From Siccirubricoccus soli (lineage in GTDB: Bacteria; Pseudomonadota; Alphaproteobacteria; Acetobacterales; Acetobacteraceae), in contig NZ_JAMZIK010000045.1 in the NCBI RefSeq assembly GCF_024178315.1, positions 1-35,246 on the forward strand: a stretch of 35,246 nucleotides of DNA. Reading direction: 5' to 3'. Every line of letters starts with the position of its first letter. Position 1 is the stretch's first letter. The translations under genes and the position numbers were made by a program. Under the pieces are notes generated by a model that did no database searches, was not told where the DNA came from, and saw only the letters and a list, made by a program, of their open reading frames with translations. This document shows, piece after piece, positions 7,711 to 14,696 of this stretch.

Positions 7711-8691
7711 TCAGGCGCCCGACGCGCGGATCATCTCGACGAGGCGGCGGAACTCGGCATTCGCCGTCGCTCCCTTCCAGGCGTTGGCGAATTTGCAGAC
7801 GAGCTGCAGGTTCCCGGCCTCGTAGTGGCCGTCGGAGTCGATGCGGTCGAGCGAGTAGCAGAGGGCCGGGTCGTCGCCACCGTCGAGCTGCATCTCGAGG
7901 CCGGTCAGGGCGCACAGCCCCTCCTGCGCTTCCATCAGGGCGCCAATGTGGTTCTCCAGCGCGAGCTGCGTCGGGAAGCGGACTTCCTTGTCCTTGCGCG
8001 TCGTCGTGACGATGGCGCCGCTCTGCGCCGCGGTCGCCATGGCGGTCATCGCCATGCGGATGATCGTCTTCTTCCGCGCGTCGGCGTAGGTGACCGGCGA
8101 CTTCTTCGCGCGCTCCTGCTTCGACTTCCAGTCCGCGCGGCCGTGCCACGCCGACAGGTCCTCGCCCTCGATGAGCGCGATGGCGTAGGCGGCGTTGTCG
8201 GAGCCGAGGCACTGGAAGGTGCCCTCGGTGAACAGGAACTCCTTCGCGCGCGGGTGCAGCGCGTCCCAGCGGAGCGGGCGTCCCTTGCTGTCGCGGTCCG
8301 ACCAGCCGGTGCAACGCTTGTGGTAGACGACGACCTTGCCCGTCGCGTTCCCCTTGCGGGGCTTGGGGTCAACGATGACCTCGCGCTCCGGCTCGGCGCC
8401 GGTCGAGCGGGTCCACCAGAGCTCGCCGCGCTGGCGGTGGATCCAGACGTCGCCGTCGGTCTCGAAGAGCAGGTCGTTCAGGTTGTACCACCGGCTCGCC
8501 ACCGGGCGCGGGACCGTGATGCCGCCCGCCGTCTTCAGGTGCTTCCGGGCGTAGGCGATGTAGCCTTGCCGGTTCCTAGCCTCCCAGAAGCGGTGGATCT
8601 CCTCGTCGTCGAGGACCGCGATGGTCCCGCGGGACAGGCAGGCAGGCCAGGCGAAGTTCTCTTTGCCGAAGTTGGCGATGAATGTGCGCAT
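7711..8691 (-). CDS. HNH-type nuclease, probable restriction/defence enzyme
   Basis: This 326-residue protein has a C-terminal HNH-like endonuclease motif. EGLCALTGLEMQ is followed by CYSLDRIDSDGHYEAGNLQL and VCKFANAWKG: the Cys-x-x-Thr-Gly, the SLDRID strand, the conserved GN and the terminal Asn match this class of HNH fold. The N-terminal part (FGKENFAWPACLSRGTIAV) and the long middle (ASRWYNLNDLLFETDGDVWI, ..GKVVVYHKRCTGW) have the strand pattern of a PUA/EVE-like base reader, an inference from spacing only. Such architecture would suit a modification-dependent restriction enzyme. No methyltransferase partner is intact nearby, compatible with that. It lies alone, with a hairpin downstream, and starts at the ATG at 8691. 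Confidence 0.65.
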   Translation of the reverse strand: MRTFIANFGKENFAWPACLSRGTIAVLDDEEIHRFWEARNRQGYIAYARKHLKTAGGITVPRPVASRWYNLNDLLFETDGDVWIHRQRGELWWTRSTGAEPEREVIVDPKPRKGNATGKVVVYHKRCTGWSDRDSKGRPLRWDALHPRAKEFLFTEGTFQCLGSDNAAYAIALIEGEDLSAWHGRADWKSKQERAKKSPVTYADARKKTIIRMAMTAMATAAQSGAIVTTTRKDKEVRFPTQLALENHIGALMEAQEGLCALTGLEMQLDGGDDPALCYSLDRIDSDGHYEAGNLQLVCKFANAWKGATANAEFRRLVEMIRASGA

Positions 8692-8743
8692 CAGCTCGGG
8701 ACGTTTCGGGGAACGTCCTTCTTACCGTTCGTCCCCCCGGCCG

Positions 8744-9019
8744 TCAGCACGCGGCCCAGGCTCTTTCCATCGCGGCCGCCCAGCTCGTCTCCTCACCCCG
8801 GACCTCCACGCCTTCGCCACGGACCGTCCAGCTCCACCGACCTGCCCCATCCGGCGCCACGGCGAGCTCCCGGCCGCCGTGCGACAGCCGCCAGCCGGGA
8901 GGCGCCTCCGCCCAGGCGAGGTAGTCGGCCAGGCCAGCCTCGCCGCGCCGCTCCCAGCCGACCGGGAAGCCGACCGGCTCCCAGCGCGGCGCCGCGCCCC
9001 CTGCCCCGTGCCCGTCCAT
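8744..9019 (-). CDS. small hypothetical protein, 91 residues
   Basis: The frame beginning at the ATG at 9019 is preceded by GGGGAGGG at ribosome-site distance, which decides the start; the frame stays open upstream but reads as low-complexity shadow there. The protein is Trp-rich (WEPVGFPVGWERRGE, DYLAWAEAPPGWRLSHGGRE, SWAAAMERAWAA) and looks like a small single-domain protein of the kind common in phages and plasmids. No function is recognised. It is divergent from the recombinase operon that starts at 9133. Confidence 0.55.
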   Translation of the reverse strand: MDGHGAGGAAPRWEPVGFPVGWERRGEAGLADYLAWAEAPPGWRLSHGGRELAVAPDGAGRWSWTVRGEGVEVRGEETSWAAAMERAWAAC

Positions 9020-9132
9020 CGCCCCGCCCTCCCCTATCCTCGCGTCGTTCCCGATTCCCTGGCCCGATCGTTCTGTGCTACTGCGGCTGTGTCCAGGAAA
9101 CCCGATTCCCGGACACGGGGTCGGGGGACGGG

Positions 9133-9440
9133 ATGGCGGGGGATCTGCGTGAGAGCGTGGTCGAGCGCATGCTGGCCCGCGGCGCCAGCCGGGAGGCTGG
9201 TCGCGGCCGAGCTGGTGATCGACGCCACCGTCATCGACCGGCAGAAGCGGGCCCGCGCGCTGGGGCTGCTGGACCCGAACGAGCCCGGGACGGTCGCGTC
9301 CTGGGTGCGCGCCGAGCTCATCCACGCGGCCGCCTTCGGCAGGCGCTGGGGCAGGATGGACGAGGCCACGCTCCGGCACGCTCCGGGAGGAGTTCGAGCG
9401 GGCGCTGGCAGAGGCGTTCGGGGGTGCTGATGGCGGGTGA
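9133..9440 (+). pseudogene. first gene of the recombinase operon, two frameshifts
   Basis: Protein-like sequence continues through all three forward frames. MAGDLRESVVERMLARGASR starts at 9133. LVAAELVIDATVIDRQKRAR continues in the next frame from about 9199. EEFERALAEAFGGADGG ends in the third frame at TGA 9438-9440. Removing one G near 9196 and one near 9379 restores a single frame of about 101 residues. The family is unknown; it is helical with a possible helix-turn-helix near the start. The restored stop overlaps the start of the next gene at 9430, the same coupling seen along the operon, which argues the gene was recently intact or that the two G are sequence errors. Confidence 0.55.
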
Positions 9441-9729
9441 TGAGGCGGTTGACCTGAGCCGCGTCTTGGCGCTGCGGCAGATGGCGTTCACGGACGAGGA
9501 GATCCGCGACCTTCTGGACGTGGACCCGGCGGACGTGGTCCGGAGTGCCCTCGCCGCGTGGCAAGCGGGGCGGATGGCGCCCGAGCGCACGGTCGCCCTG
9601 ACCGGTGCCGCGCACGCGCTGGAGCTCTACGCGCTGGCCGCGGAGCACGGTGTCGCGGTCGCCATCCGGCCCTCCGACCGCGACGCCGCCACGGCGCGCG
9701 CGGTCCTCGCCGCGTGGGGGCAGGGGTGA
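9430..9729 (+). CDS. small hypothetical protein of the recombinase operon
   Basis: This 99-residue protein starts MAGDEAVDLSRVLALRQMAF, then TDEEIRDLLDVDPADVVRSA (about 20-40), a likely helix-turn-helix with the order of an AraC/Sigma-like recognition helix. The start at 9430 overlaps the restored stop of the preceding gene, and its own TGA overlaps the next GTG. The second half (HALELYALAAEHGVAVAIRP) is a small alpha/beta unit. The function is unknown; DNA binding as a helper of the downstream recombinase is a guess from context. Confidence 0.6.
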   Translation: MAGDEAVDLSRVLALRQMAFTDEEIRDLLDVDPADVVRSALAAWQAGRMAPERTVALTGAAHALELYALAAEHGVAVAIRPSDRDAATARAVLAAWGQG

Positions 9730-10079
9730 GCGTCGGTCGCCCAGATGCCGAGGCGGTGAACGACAGGGCCAAGCTCGTCATGCACCGCGCCGTCGCGCGC
9801 GCCATGGCCGACCCTGGCCGCGCCGGTGAGATCCTCGCGGCCGCGCGCCTCTGGATGGGCCGCCTCGCCGAGGAGGGACGCATCCACCGGGACTTCGAGG
9901 AGTGGGACAGGCTGCTCGGGCTGCCGCCGGACAGGCTCCGGCGCGAGATCACCCGGCGCGGGGAGCGCTGGGACGCGCTGCGCTCGACCTCGCCGCTTTC
10001 CGTGTCGCTGCCGTGCCTCCGCGACGAGGCCCTCCGGCGTCGTATCTGGCGCAAGGCCCGGATCGGGGTGGCGGCGTGA
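9726..10079 (+). CDS. hypothetical protein of the recombinase operon
   Basis: This 117-residue protein starts with GTG at 9726, overlapping the previous TGA (GTGA). It contains LVMHRAVARAMADPGRAGEI, WDRLLGLPPDRLRREI, and SVSLPCLRDEALRRRIW near the end. The leading helices and the WDRLLGLP segment resemble small toxin or phage proteins of unknown function. It ends at TGA 10077-10079, overlapping the GTG of the tyrosine recombinase. The tight spacing says it is co-translated with the recombinase. Confidence 0.6.
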   Translation: MSVGRPDAEAVNDRAKLVMHRAVARAMADPGRAGEILAAARLWMGRLAEEGRIHRDFEEWDRLLGLPPDRLRREITRRGERWDALRSTSPLSVSLPCLRDEALRRRIWRKARIGVAA

Positions 10080-11065
10080 CCCGCGCCTTGACGCGCACCG
10101 GCGCGGCGGGCGGCCTGCCGTCCACCGGCGCCGAGCTGGCCCGCGAGAGCGTCGAGAAGGCGGCCGGGTTCGCCGAGGCGTCCCGCGCGGCCGCGACGCG
10201 CCACGCCTACGAGCGGGACTGGGCGCTGTTCCAGGCGTGGTGCCGCGAGGTCGGCGTCGAGCCGCTCCCGGCGGACGCGCGCGCGGTGGCCTCGTTTCTT
10301 GGCTGGCTGGCCGGGCGCGGCCTCGCGCCCCTGACCGTCGGCCGCCGCCTCGCCGCCATCGGCTGGGCCCACCGGCGGGCGGGCCAGCAGGCGCCGCAGA
10401 AGGGCGAGGGCGCCGCCGTCATCCTCGAGGTCATGGCCGGAATCCGCCGGTCGCGCGCGACCCCGCCGACGAAGAAGGCGGCCGCCGACGCGGACATTCT
10501 CCGCGACGTCCTGCGCGCCATCCAGGGCGACGACCTGCGCTCCGTGCGAGACCGCGCCCTCATCGCCTTCGGGATGGCCTCGGCGCTCCGGCGGTCGGAG
10601 ATCGTGGCTCTCGAGGTCTCGGACGTCGCCCGCGTGCCCGAGGGGCTGCGCGTAGCCGTCCGTCGGTCGAAGGCCGACCAGGAAGGGAAGGGGGAGACCA
10701 TCGCCATCCCGGAGGGCCGCCGCCTGCGCCCGGTCGCGCTGCTCGAGGATTGGATGGCCCGCGCGATGGTCGAGGACGGTCCCCTGTTCCGGCGCCTCGA
10801 CCGCCTCGGGATGCCGACTATGGACCCGATGTCGGACCGCGCCGTCGCGCGCGTGGTGAAGGCCCGCGTCGAGGCGGCGGGCTACGACCCCGCGGACTTC
10901 GCCGGGCACAGCCTGCGGGCCGGGTTCCTGACGGCGGCCGCGCGTGCTGGCGCCTCCATCTTCAAGATGCGCGAGGTCAGCCGCCACAAGAGCCTCGACG
11001 TCCTGTCGGGATACGTCCGCGACGCCGAACTGTTCCGCGACCACGCGGGCAAGGATTTCCTGTGA
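10076..11065 (+). CDS. tyrosine recombinase (site-specific integrase)
   Basis: This 329-residue protein has all the tyrosine-recombinase catalytic residues: R172 in ALRRSE, K199 in RRSKAD, H278 and R281 in GHSLRAGF, H304 in SRHKSLD and the nucleophile Y313 in LSGYVR. An N-terminal SAM-like core-binding domain covers about residues 30-125 (ATRHAYERDWALFQAWC, SFLGWLAGRGLAPLTVGRRL). It cuts and rejoins DNA at specific sites, for integration, or for resolution of plasmid multimers. The start is GTG at 10076, overlapping the upstream stop; the frame is open further upstream but that part is the previous gene. The stop TGA overlaps the GTG of the next gene. Confidence 0.9.
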   Translation: MTRALTRTGAAGGLPSTGAELARESVEKAAGFAEASRAAATRHAYERDWALFQAWCREVGVEPLPADARAVASFLGWLAGRGLAPLTVGRRLAAIGWAHRRAGQQAPQKGEGAAVILEVMAGIRRSRATPPTKKAAADADILRDVLRAIQGDDLRSVRDRALIAFGMASALRRSEIVALEVSDVARVPEGLRVAVRRSKADQEGKGETIAIPEGRRLRPVALLEDWMARAMVEDGPLFRRLDRLGMPTMDPMSDRAVARVVKARVEAAGYDPADFAGHSLRAGFLTAAARAGASIFKMREVSRHKSLDVLSGYVRDAELFRDHAGKDFL

Positions 11066-11817
11066 ACTCTGCACCACTCGACCTGGAGGCGCCCGCCAGC
11101 TGGCCGGAGGTCCTCCGGGCATACCTGGCCCAGCACCATGACTTCTTCCTCGACTGGGAAACCAAGCGCGAATGGGCCACCGGAGCGGGATACGACCGCG
11201 CCGTGTATGGCCTCGAGTCCCTGCTGCGGCAGTACTCGCTTGTCGGCTGGCACTGCACCCGGCTGACCGAGGACGAGATCGCTCACATTCGCTCAGGCGG
11301 CATGCAGCCAATGGATGCCGCGATGCTCGAGCGGAGGTTGGACGCCGTGGTTGCGGCCGGTCTCCTGACCGAGACCATGGCCGGGAAGCTGAAGGCCAGG
11401 CATCAGGCGCGTGAGCCGTCGAGAGCCGGACGTGTGTGGTTCTGCTTCTTCCCGCCCCGGCACGCCGGAGAGTTGGGCATCGGCCGGTTCTTCCGACACT
11501 GGGGAGGGGAGGCCCTCTACAACTCCCACGAGGACGACCCGGAAACGGGCGCAGCGCTGCGGAGCGTGGGAGTGCCTTGCGTCATCGAGGCGCTCGTCCC
11601 GCTGTCGAGCCTGGGGAGCCTGGGGTTCCTGCCGGAGAAGATCGCCCGCAGGCACCTCATCGCCCACGGCCACCAAACCGTCGAGCCCATCGACCACGAA
11701 GGGGCCATAACGAGCCCCTTGGAGGCGGCCAGAATCCGGAGGACCGCGCTGTTCCCGTCACGCAAGTTTGGTGAGCTGACCGGCTGCGACGGGTGGAGGG
11801 CGCCAGTCGCCGGGTGA
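11062..11817 (+). CDS. unknown protein with ADP-ribosyltransferase-like features
   Basis: This 251-residue protein starts with GTG at 11062, overlapping the recombinase stop. Around residue 60 it reads LVGWHCTRLTEDEIAHIRSG followed by GMQP, a layout like the strand-helix start of ART-fold enzymes (H-x-T then a helix ending in G-(L/M)-x-P). Later come the FFRHWGGEALYNS segment and VIEALVPLSSL, giving a possible H-Y-E trio. This is inference from motif order only. Both Cys and Trp are conserved-looking. Being the last gene of a recombinase operon, it could be a toxin-like or DNA/RNA-modifying accessory protein. I do not recognise a named family. Confidence 0.55.
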   Translation: MNSAPLDLEAPASWPEVLRAYLAQHHDFFLDWETKREWATGAGYDRAVYGLESLLRQYSLVGWHCTRLTEDEIAHIRSGGMQPMDAAMLERRLDAVVAAGLLTETMAGKLKARHQAREPSRAGRVWFCFFPPRHAGELGIGRFFRHWGGEALYNSHEDDPETGAALRSVGVPCVIEALVPLSSLGSLGFLPEKIARRHLIAHGHQTVEPIDHEGAITSPLEAARIRRTALFPSRKFGELTGCDGWRAPVAG

Positions 11818-11984
11818 GGTCGTCTGCAGACTGGAGGCCGCACCCAGGCCGCCTGCGCGCCCTAGAATTGGATCGGCCCGCTACGGGGAGCACGGCGGGC
11901 CGAGTTGTCCTTCACCCTTGAAGAACCAGCGCGGCGTTCGTCGGGCCTGCTGTTGTCCAATAGTCTAGGTGAACCGGAGGCAAG

Positions 11985-12236
11985 TCAAGGCACCTCGCGC
12001 ACTTTCCGAGGGTTCGGGGGCAGCGGCCGGATCGTCCCGCCGGGCGGCGCGGTCGCCGCCGCCTCCTCGAGAGAGATAGGCTCCATCCGCCCAACGGGGG
12101 TCCCGCAGTCCGGCAGGGCGCACCGCGCCTCCTCCGGCCCTGGACGCGCCCGGCCCAGCTCGGAGGGCGCGAGCACCCCGTAGACCCGGCCGCAGCGGCA
12201 CCGCACGAAGCGCCTGCCCGCCGCCCGCGCCGTCAT
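11985..12236 (-). CDS. small zinc-ribbon-like protein
   Basis: This 83-residue protein starts with ATG at 12236, overlapping the stop of the metallophosphoesterase by 4 bp (ATGA). It has two Cys pairs, FVRCRCGRVYG and ARCALPDCGTPVG, typical of a small zinc ribbon, followed by a Pro-rich tail. The frame runs further upstream through the phosphoesterase but that part is a shadow. The function is unknown; coupling to the phosphoesterase suggests a shared role. Confidence 0.6.
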   Translation of the reverse strand: MTARAAGRRFVRCRCGRVYGVLAPSELGRARPGPEEARCALPDCGTPVGRMEPISLEEAAATAPPGGTIRPLPPNPRKVREVP

Positions 12237-12922
12237 GCTCCCTCCTCGAGCCACCAGGGCTCTGCCCTGCCGAGGCCGCGCACCCGCACGCCGCCCGGCA
12301 GCTCGTCCTCGTAGGACCGGTGGTGGTGGCCGTGCACCACGAGCCGCGCGCGGGTCCGCTCGGCCAGCCGGTCGATGGCCCCAAAGCCGTGCTGGTGGCA
12401 GCTCGGCGCCTCGTGCGTGACGAGGACGTCGAGCCGAATGCCGTCGAAGGCGGCCTCGACGTCCTCGGGGAAGATGGTCGTCGTGTGCCGGAACGGGACG
12501 CCCTTGCGCCAGCGCTCCTGCGGCCGCAGCGCGCGCAGGTACTCGGCGCGCGAGCGGATGCGCGGCTCCGGCTCCCCAGCGTCGTCGCGCGGCCCCTTGA
12601 GCGGGTACCACACCTGGCCCCGGAACACGCCGCCGAGGCCTCCGACGATGCGGCCGCCCGCGTGGTCCCAGCGGGCGTGGATGTTCCCGGCCGTGTGGTC
12701 GTCGAAGAGGTTCGCGTGCCAAGCGTGGTCGTCGCTCTCGTGATTGCCGGGGATCCAGAGGACGCGGATGCCCCCGGCGAAGACCGGCGCGATGGTCTCC
12801 CGCAGCGGCCTAGACAGGTCGCAGTCGCCGAGCAGGACGACGGCCGACGGTCGGCGGTCCGAGCAGGCCGCGAGCAGTGGTCGCCACTCGCCGTGCGGGT
12901 CTCCGTAGAACAGGATGGACAT
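12233..12922 (-). CDS. metallophosphoesterase
   Basis: This 229-residue calcineurin-like phosphoesterase has the expected metal ligands: D8-x-H10 in FYGDPHG, D33 in LLGDCD, N60-H61 in PGNHE, a His in LVTHEAP and the GHHH motif in VVHGHHHRSY. These enzymes use two metal ions to hydrolyse phosphomonoesters or diesters; the substrate cannot be read from sequence. It is close in length to small plasmid and phage phosphoesterases. The ATG at 12922 is the start, with GGAGAG just upstream. It heads a two-gene operon with the zinc-ribbon protein. Confidence 0.85.
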   Translation of the reverse strand: MSILFYGDPHGEWRPLLAACSDRRPSAVVLLGDCDLSRPLRETIAPVFAGGIRVLWIPGNHESDDHAWHANLFDDHTAGNIHARWDHAGGRIVGGLGGVFRGQVWYPLKGPRDDAGEPEPRIRSRAEYLRALRPQERWRKGVPFRHTTTIFPEDVEAAFDGIRLDVLVTHEAPSCHQHGFGAIDRLAERTRARLVVHGHHHRSYEDELPGGVRVRGLGRAEPWWLEEGA

Positions 12923-12994
12923 GGTGCGCTCTCCTGCGCGGCGTTCGGGGTGGATCGCGTGGGACGCCCCACCGCCGGACGTGGAGGGGGCGCG

Positions 12995-13522
12995 TCAGTC
13001 CTCGGGACCGGCTATTCGCTGCCGCTCGTCGGGGGCGGGGAGCAGCGCCCGGCCGCCGCCGCGCTTCTTGGCGCCGAGGAGGTAGCGGACCTGCTCGACG
13101 GAGAGGCCGGTGTCCTCGGCGATCTCGCGGAAGGTGCGCCCCTGCGCACGCATCTCGCGCATGCGCGCGAGGTCTTGCTCGCCGACGCGGTAGGCCAGCG
13201 GCAGGCGGGCGCGGAGCTGCGCGATCTGGGCGCGCAGCTCGGCCAGGTTGCCGCCGTCCATCTCGGCCACGGCCTCCAGCGCGGCCGCTGCGGCCGCGTC
13301 GAGCACGGCGCCGGAGACGTCGGCGACGAGGTTCGGCCGGAGCGCGCGCAGGCCCTCGGCGACGACCCGCCCGAAAGGCAGGCCCCGGCGGTCCTCCGGG
13401 CCGGTGCGCACGACGGCGAGCGCGAGCGCGCGGCTGACCCGGGCGATGCGCTCGCGGCGCCGGGCCGGGTTCTCTCGCACCCGAACCGCCGTCGTCGCCA
13501 CTGCTGGCCCCTGATCCGCCAT
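12995..13522 (-). CDS. helix-turn-helix protein, function unknown
   Basis: This 175-residue protein starts at the ATG at 13522, with GGGGAA just upstream; an earlier in-frame start at 13585 is less likely. Its C-terminal part (MRAQGRTFREIAEDTGLSVEQ then VRYLLG, about 125-150) is a resolvase-type helix-turn-helix preceded by a coiled-coil-like helix (LAELRAQIAQLRARL, about 92-106). The N-terminal part carries RRRERIARVSRALALAVV. It may be a replication or partition accessory factor, or a regulator of the downstream phosphoesterase operon (gap 72 bp). Confidence 0.6.
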   Translation of the reverse strand: MADQGPAVATTAVRVRENPARRRERIARVSRALALAVVRTGPEDRRGLPFGRVVAEGLRALRPNLVADVSGAVLDAAAAAALEAVAEMDGGNLAELRAQIAQLRARLPLAYRVGEQDLARMREMRAQGRTFREIAEDTGLSVEQVRYLLGAKKRGGGRALLPAPDERQRIAGPED

Positions 13523-13679
13523 GCCGTTCCCCGCCGCGCACCGCGCGCCTGCGCGCTCCCCGTGCGGCGCGCATGTTGCCCGCATGCGTCGAACCGGTCA
13601 AGCAGTGAAACCGTGTCAAACGGGGGCGTCGTATGCGTGGATGGTCGACAGCCTTGAGCAGCCCACACAGGAGCGCAGC

Positions 13680-14024
13680 GTGCCAAGACCCAGGTCGAAG
13701 CCGCTGGGCGACAGGAAGTCGCCGCTCTACATGGTCGCGTGGCGCGACGGCGCGGGGGCTGCCGTCCGGCACAAGGGCATCTTCGTGTCGCGCGACGCCG
13801 CGCTCGCCTTCGTCTTCGGCCACCTCGTCCCGCCCGGCGCGACGCTCAGGATTGAGGACGACCGGCGCTACCCCGGCGCCTTCGCCGTCCTCGAGGGTGT
13901 CTCGCCTCAGGAATGGTGCTGCGCGGTCTACCGCGCCAAGCGCGCCCACCTGGCGCGGGCGCTGTTCGGAGACGACGGTGACACGGAGCCCAAAGAGTGC
14001 GCCACGCGCGCAACCACGACTTGA
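13680..14024 (+). CDS. hypothetical protein, possible small regulator
   Basis: A GTG at 13680 is preceded by AGGAG at good distance (13668-13672), so I take it as the start; an ATG at 13641 in the same frame is the alternative and would add 13 residues. The protein (about 114 residues) reads PRSKPLGDRKSPLYMVAWRD.. then ALAFVFGHLVPPGATLRIED, ending in a Thr-rich tail. I see no named family. Its last codons overlap the operator that controls the next gene, so transcription through this gene will cross that operator. Confidence 0.5.
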   Translation: MPRPRSKPLGDRKSPLYMVAWRDGAGAAVRHKGIFVSRDAALAFVFGHLVPPGATLRIEDDRRYPGAFAVLEGVSPQEWCCAVYRAKRAHLARALFGDDGDTEPKECATRATTT

Positions 14025-14049
14025 GAGTGCGCGTGGCGCACCGTATCGT
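13997..14049 (+). promoter_or_regulatory. promoter with two operator dyads for the HTH gene
   Basis: A -35-like TTGAGA (14021-14026) is separated by 17 bp from TATCGT (14044-14049). The spacer holds a perfect dyad GTGCGC-GTG-GCGCAC (14027-14041). A second, near-perfect copy, GTGCGC-CAC-GCGCGC, lies at 13997-14011, with centres exactly 30 bp apart (about three helical turns). GTGCGCCACGCGC at 13997-14009 is also the reverse complement of 14029-14041. This is the layout of an autoregulated repressor with two operators on the same DNA face. The likely binder is the gene product at 14089. Confidence 0.6.
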
Positions 14050-14088
14050 CGTCAACAGAGACGTCCATCGAAGCAGAGGAGCACCGAG

Positions 14089-14310
14089 ATGACCGCCGCC
14101 GAGTTCAAGGTCTGGAAGAAGCGCAACCGCCTGACGAATCAGAGCGCGGGGGCCGTCTTCGGCCTCTCGACCCGGTTCATGGCCGACCTCTCGGCCGGGA
14201 CGCGCGGCATCCCCGCCTACATCGAGGCCGCCTGCTCCGCCTGGGACGCGGGATGGCGCCCGAGCGACATGGCGGACGCGGCCGAGGCGGAGGCCGAAGA
14301 GGCCGCCTGA
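14089..14310 (+). CDS. small Xre-like helix-turn-helix repressor
   Basis: This 73-residue protein has MTAAEFKVWKKRNRLTNQSA then GAVFGLSTRFMADLSAGTRG, which reads as the Cro/CI-type helix-turn-helix (helices 2-3 around residues 18-45), followed by an acidic Ala-rich tail. GAGGAG sits 7 bp upstream of the ATG. It is preceded by the dyad-containing promoter, and followed by a strong terminator, so it is a single-gene unit that probably represses itself and perhaps the noncoding palindromic region downstream. Confidence 0.65.
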   Translation: MTAAEFKVWKKRNRLTNQSAGAVFGLSTRFMADLSAGTRGIPAYIEAACSAWDAGWRPSDMADAAEAEAEEAA

Positions 14311-14337
14311 ACCCTGCGGGGGAGCGATGGGCGAGCG

Positions 14338-14372
14338 AAGGGGGCGGGCCAGTGGCCGCGCCCCCTTTCCTT
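14338..14372 (+). terminator. rho-independent terminator
   Basis: AAGGGGGCG-GGCC and GGCC-GCGCCCCCTT pair around AGT, with one bulge, and TTTCCTTT follows (14366-14373). It lies 28 bp past the stop of the HTH gene and is the best terminator in the window. Confidence 0.75.
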
Positions 14373-14395
14373 TGCCCGCGCCGCGCCGTGTCGGC

Positions 14396-14474
14396 ACGGC
14401 AGGCTACGGCATCCAACCGTGCCCATACGGTGCGGCACCGTGCGGCCACGGCATCGCACGGCATCCTGCCGTAG
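14396..14474. repeat. nested palindromes in noncoding DNA
   Basis: A perfect 15-bp palindrome ACGGTGC-G-GCACCGT (14427-14441) is framed by CTACGGCA (14404-14411) and its complement TGCCGTAG (14467-14474), and by ACGGCAGG / CCTGCCGT. Several CCGTGC and CGGCAT words repeat between them. The DNA holds no gene. It resembles a recombination, partition or transfer site, but no known class is matched. Confidence 0.5.
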
Positions 14475-14504
14475 GGGCGATCCGCCGCCCCGGTGGCCCG
14501 GGGG

Positions 14505-14602
14505 CTGTGAATCCGGCCCGCTGGCCAGTCACGGGATGTCATACGATGTCATACACGGATGGGGAGTAACGGGGGGACGACGAGGAAGGGCCTGTGAATC
14601 CG
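14505..14602 (+). repeat. 11-bp direct repeat and 10-bp tandem repeat
   Basis: GATGTCATAC is repeated head to tail at 14535-14544 and 14545-14554, one helical turn apart, the arrangement of a small ribbon-helix-helix or partition-protein operator. CTGTGAATCCG occurs at 14505-14515 and 14592-14602. The region is noncoding. Confidence 0.5.
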
Positions 14603-14637
14603 TGAATATCCAGCCGTCGCAGCTGTGCGGCCGACAC

Positions 14638-14666
14638 TTGCCGGAACCCGAAATGCCGCCTAATTT
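14638..14666 (+). promoter_or_regulatory. sigma-70-type promoter of the 14697 gene
   Basis: TTGCCG (14638-14643) and TAATTT (14661-14666) are separated by 17 bp. The predicted transcription start near 14673 gives a leader of about 24 bases with GGAGGG before the ATG at 14697. Confidence 0.65.
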
Positions 14667-14696
14667 GCTGACCCGCTGTGCCAACGGAGGGTTTCG

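Noticed and set aside
7507-9729. A 740-codon plus-strand open frame.
   Set aside because: It crosses the minus-strand HNH gene, has low-complexity Arg/Ala/Pro composition typical of high-GC shadow frames, and only its last 99 codons (from 9430) look like protein.
12320-13657. A 445-codon plus-strand frame across the phosphoesterase region.
   Set aside because: Antisense to the metallophosphoesterase, whose metal-binding motifs are clear.
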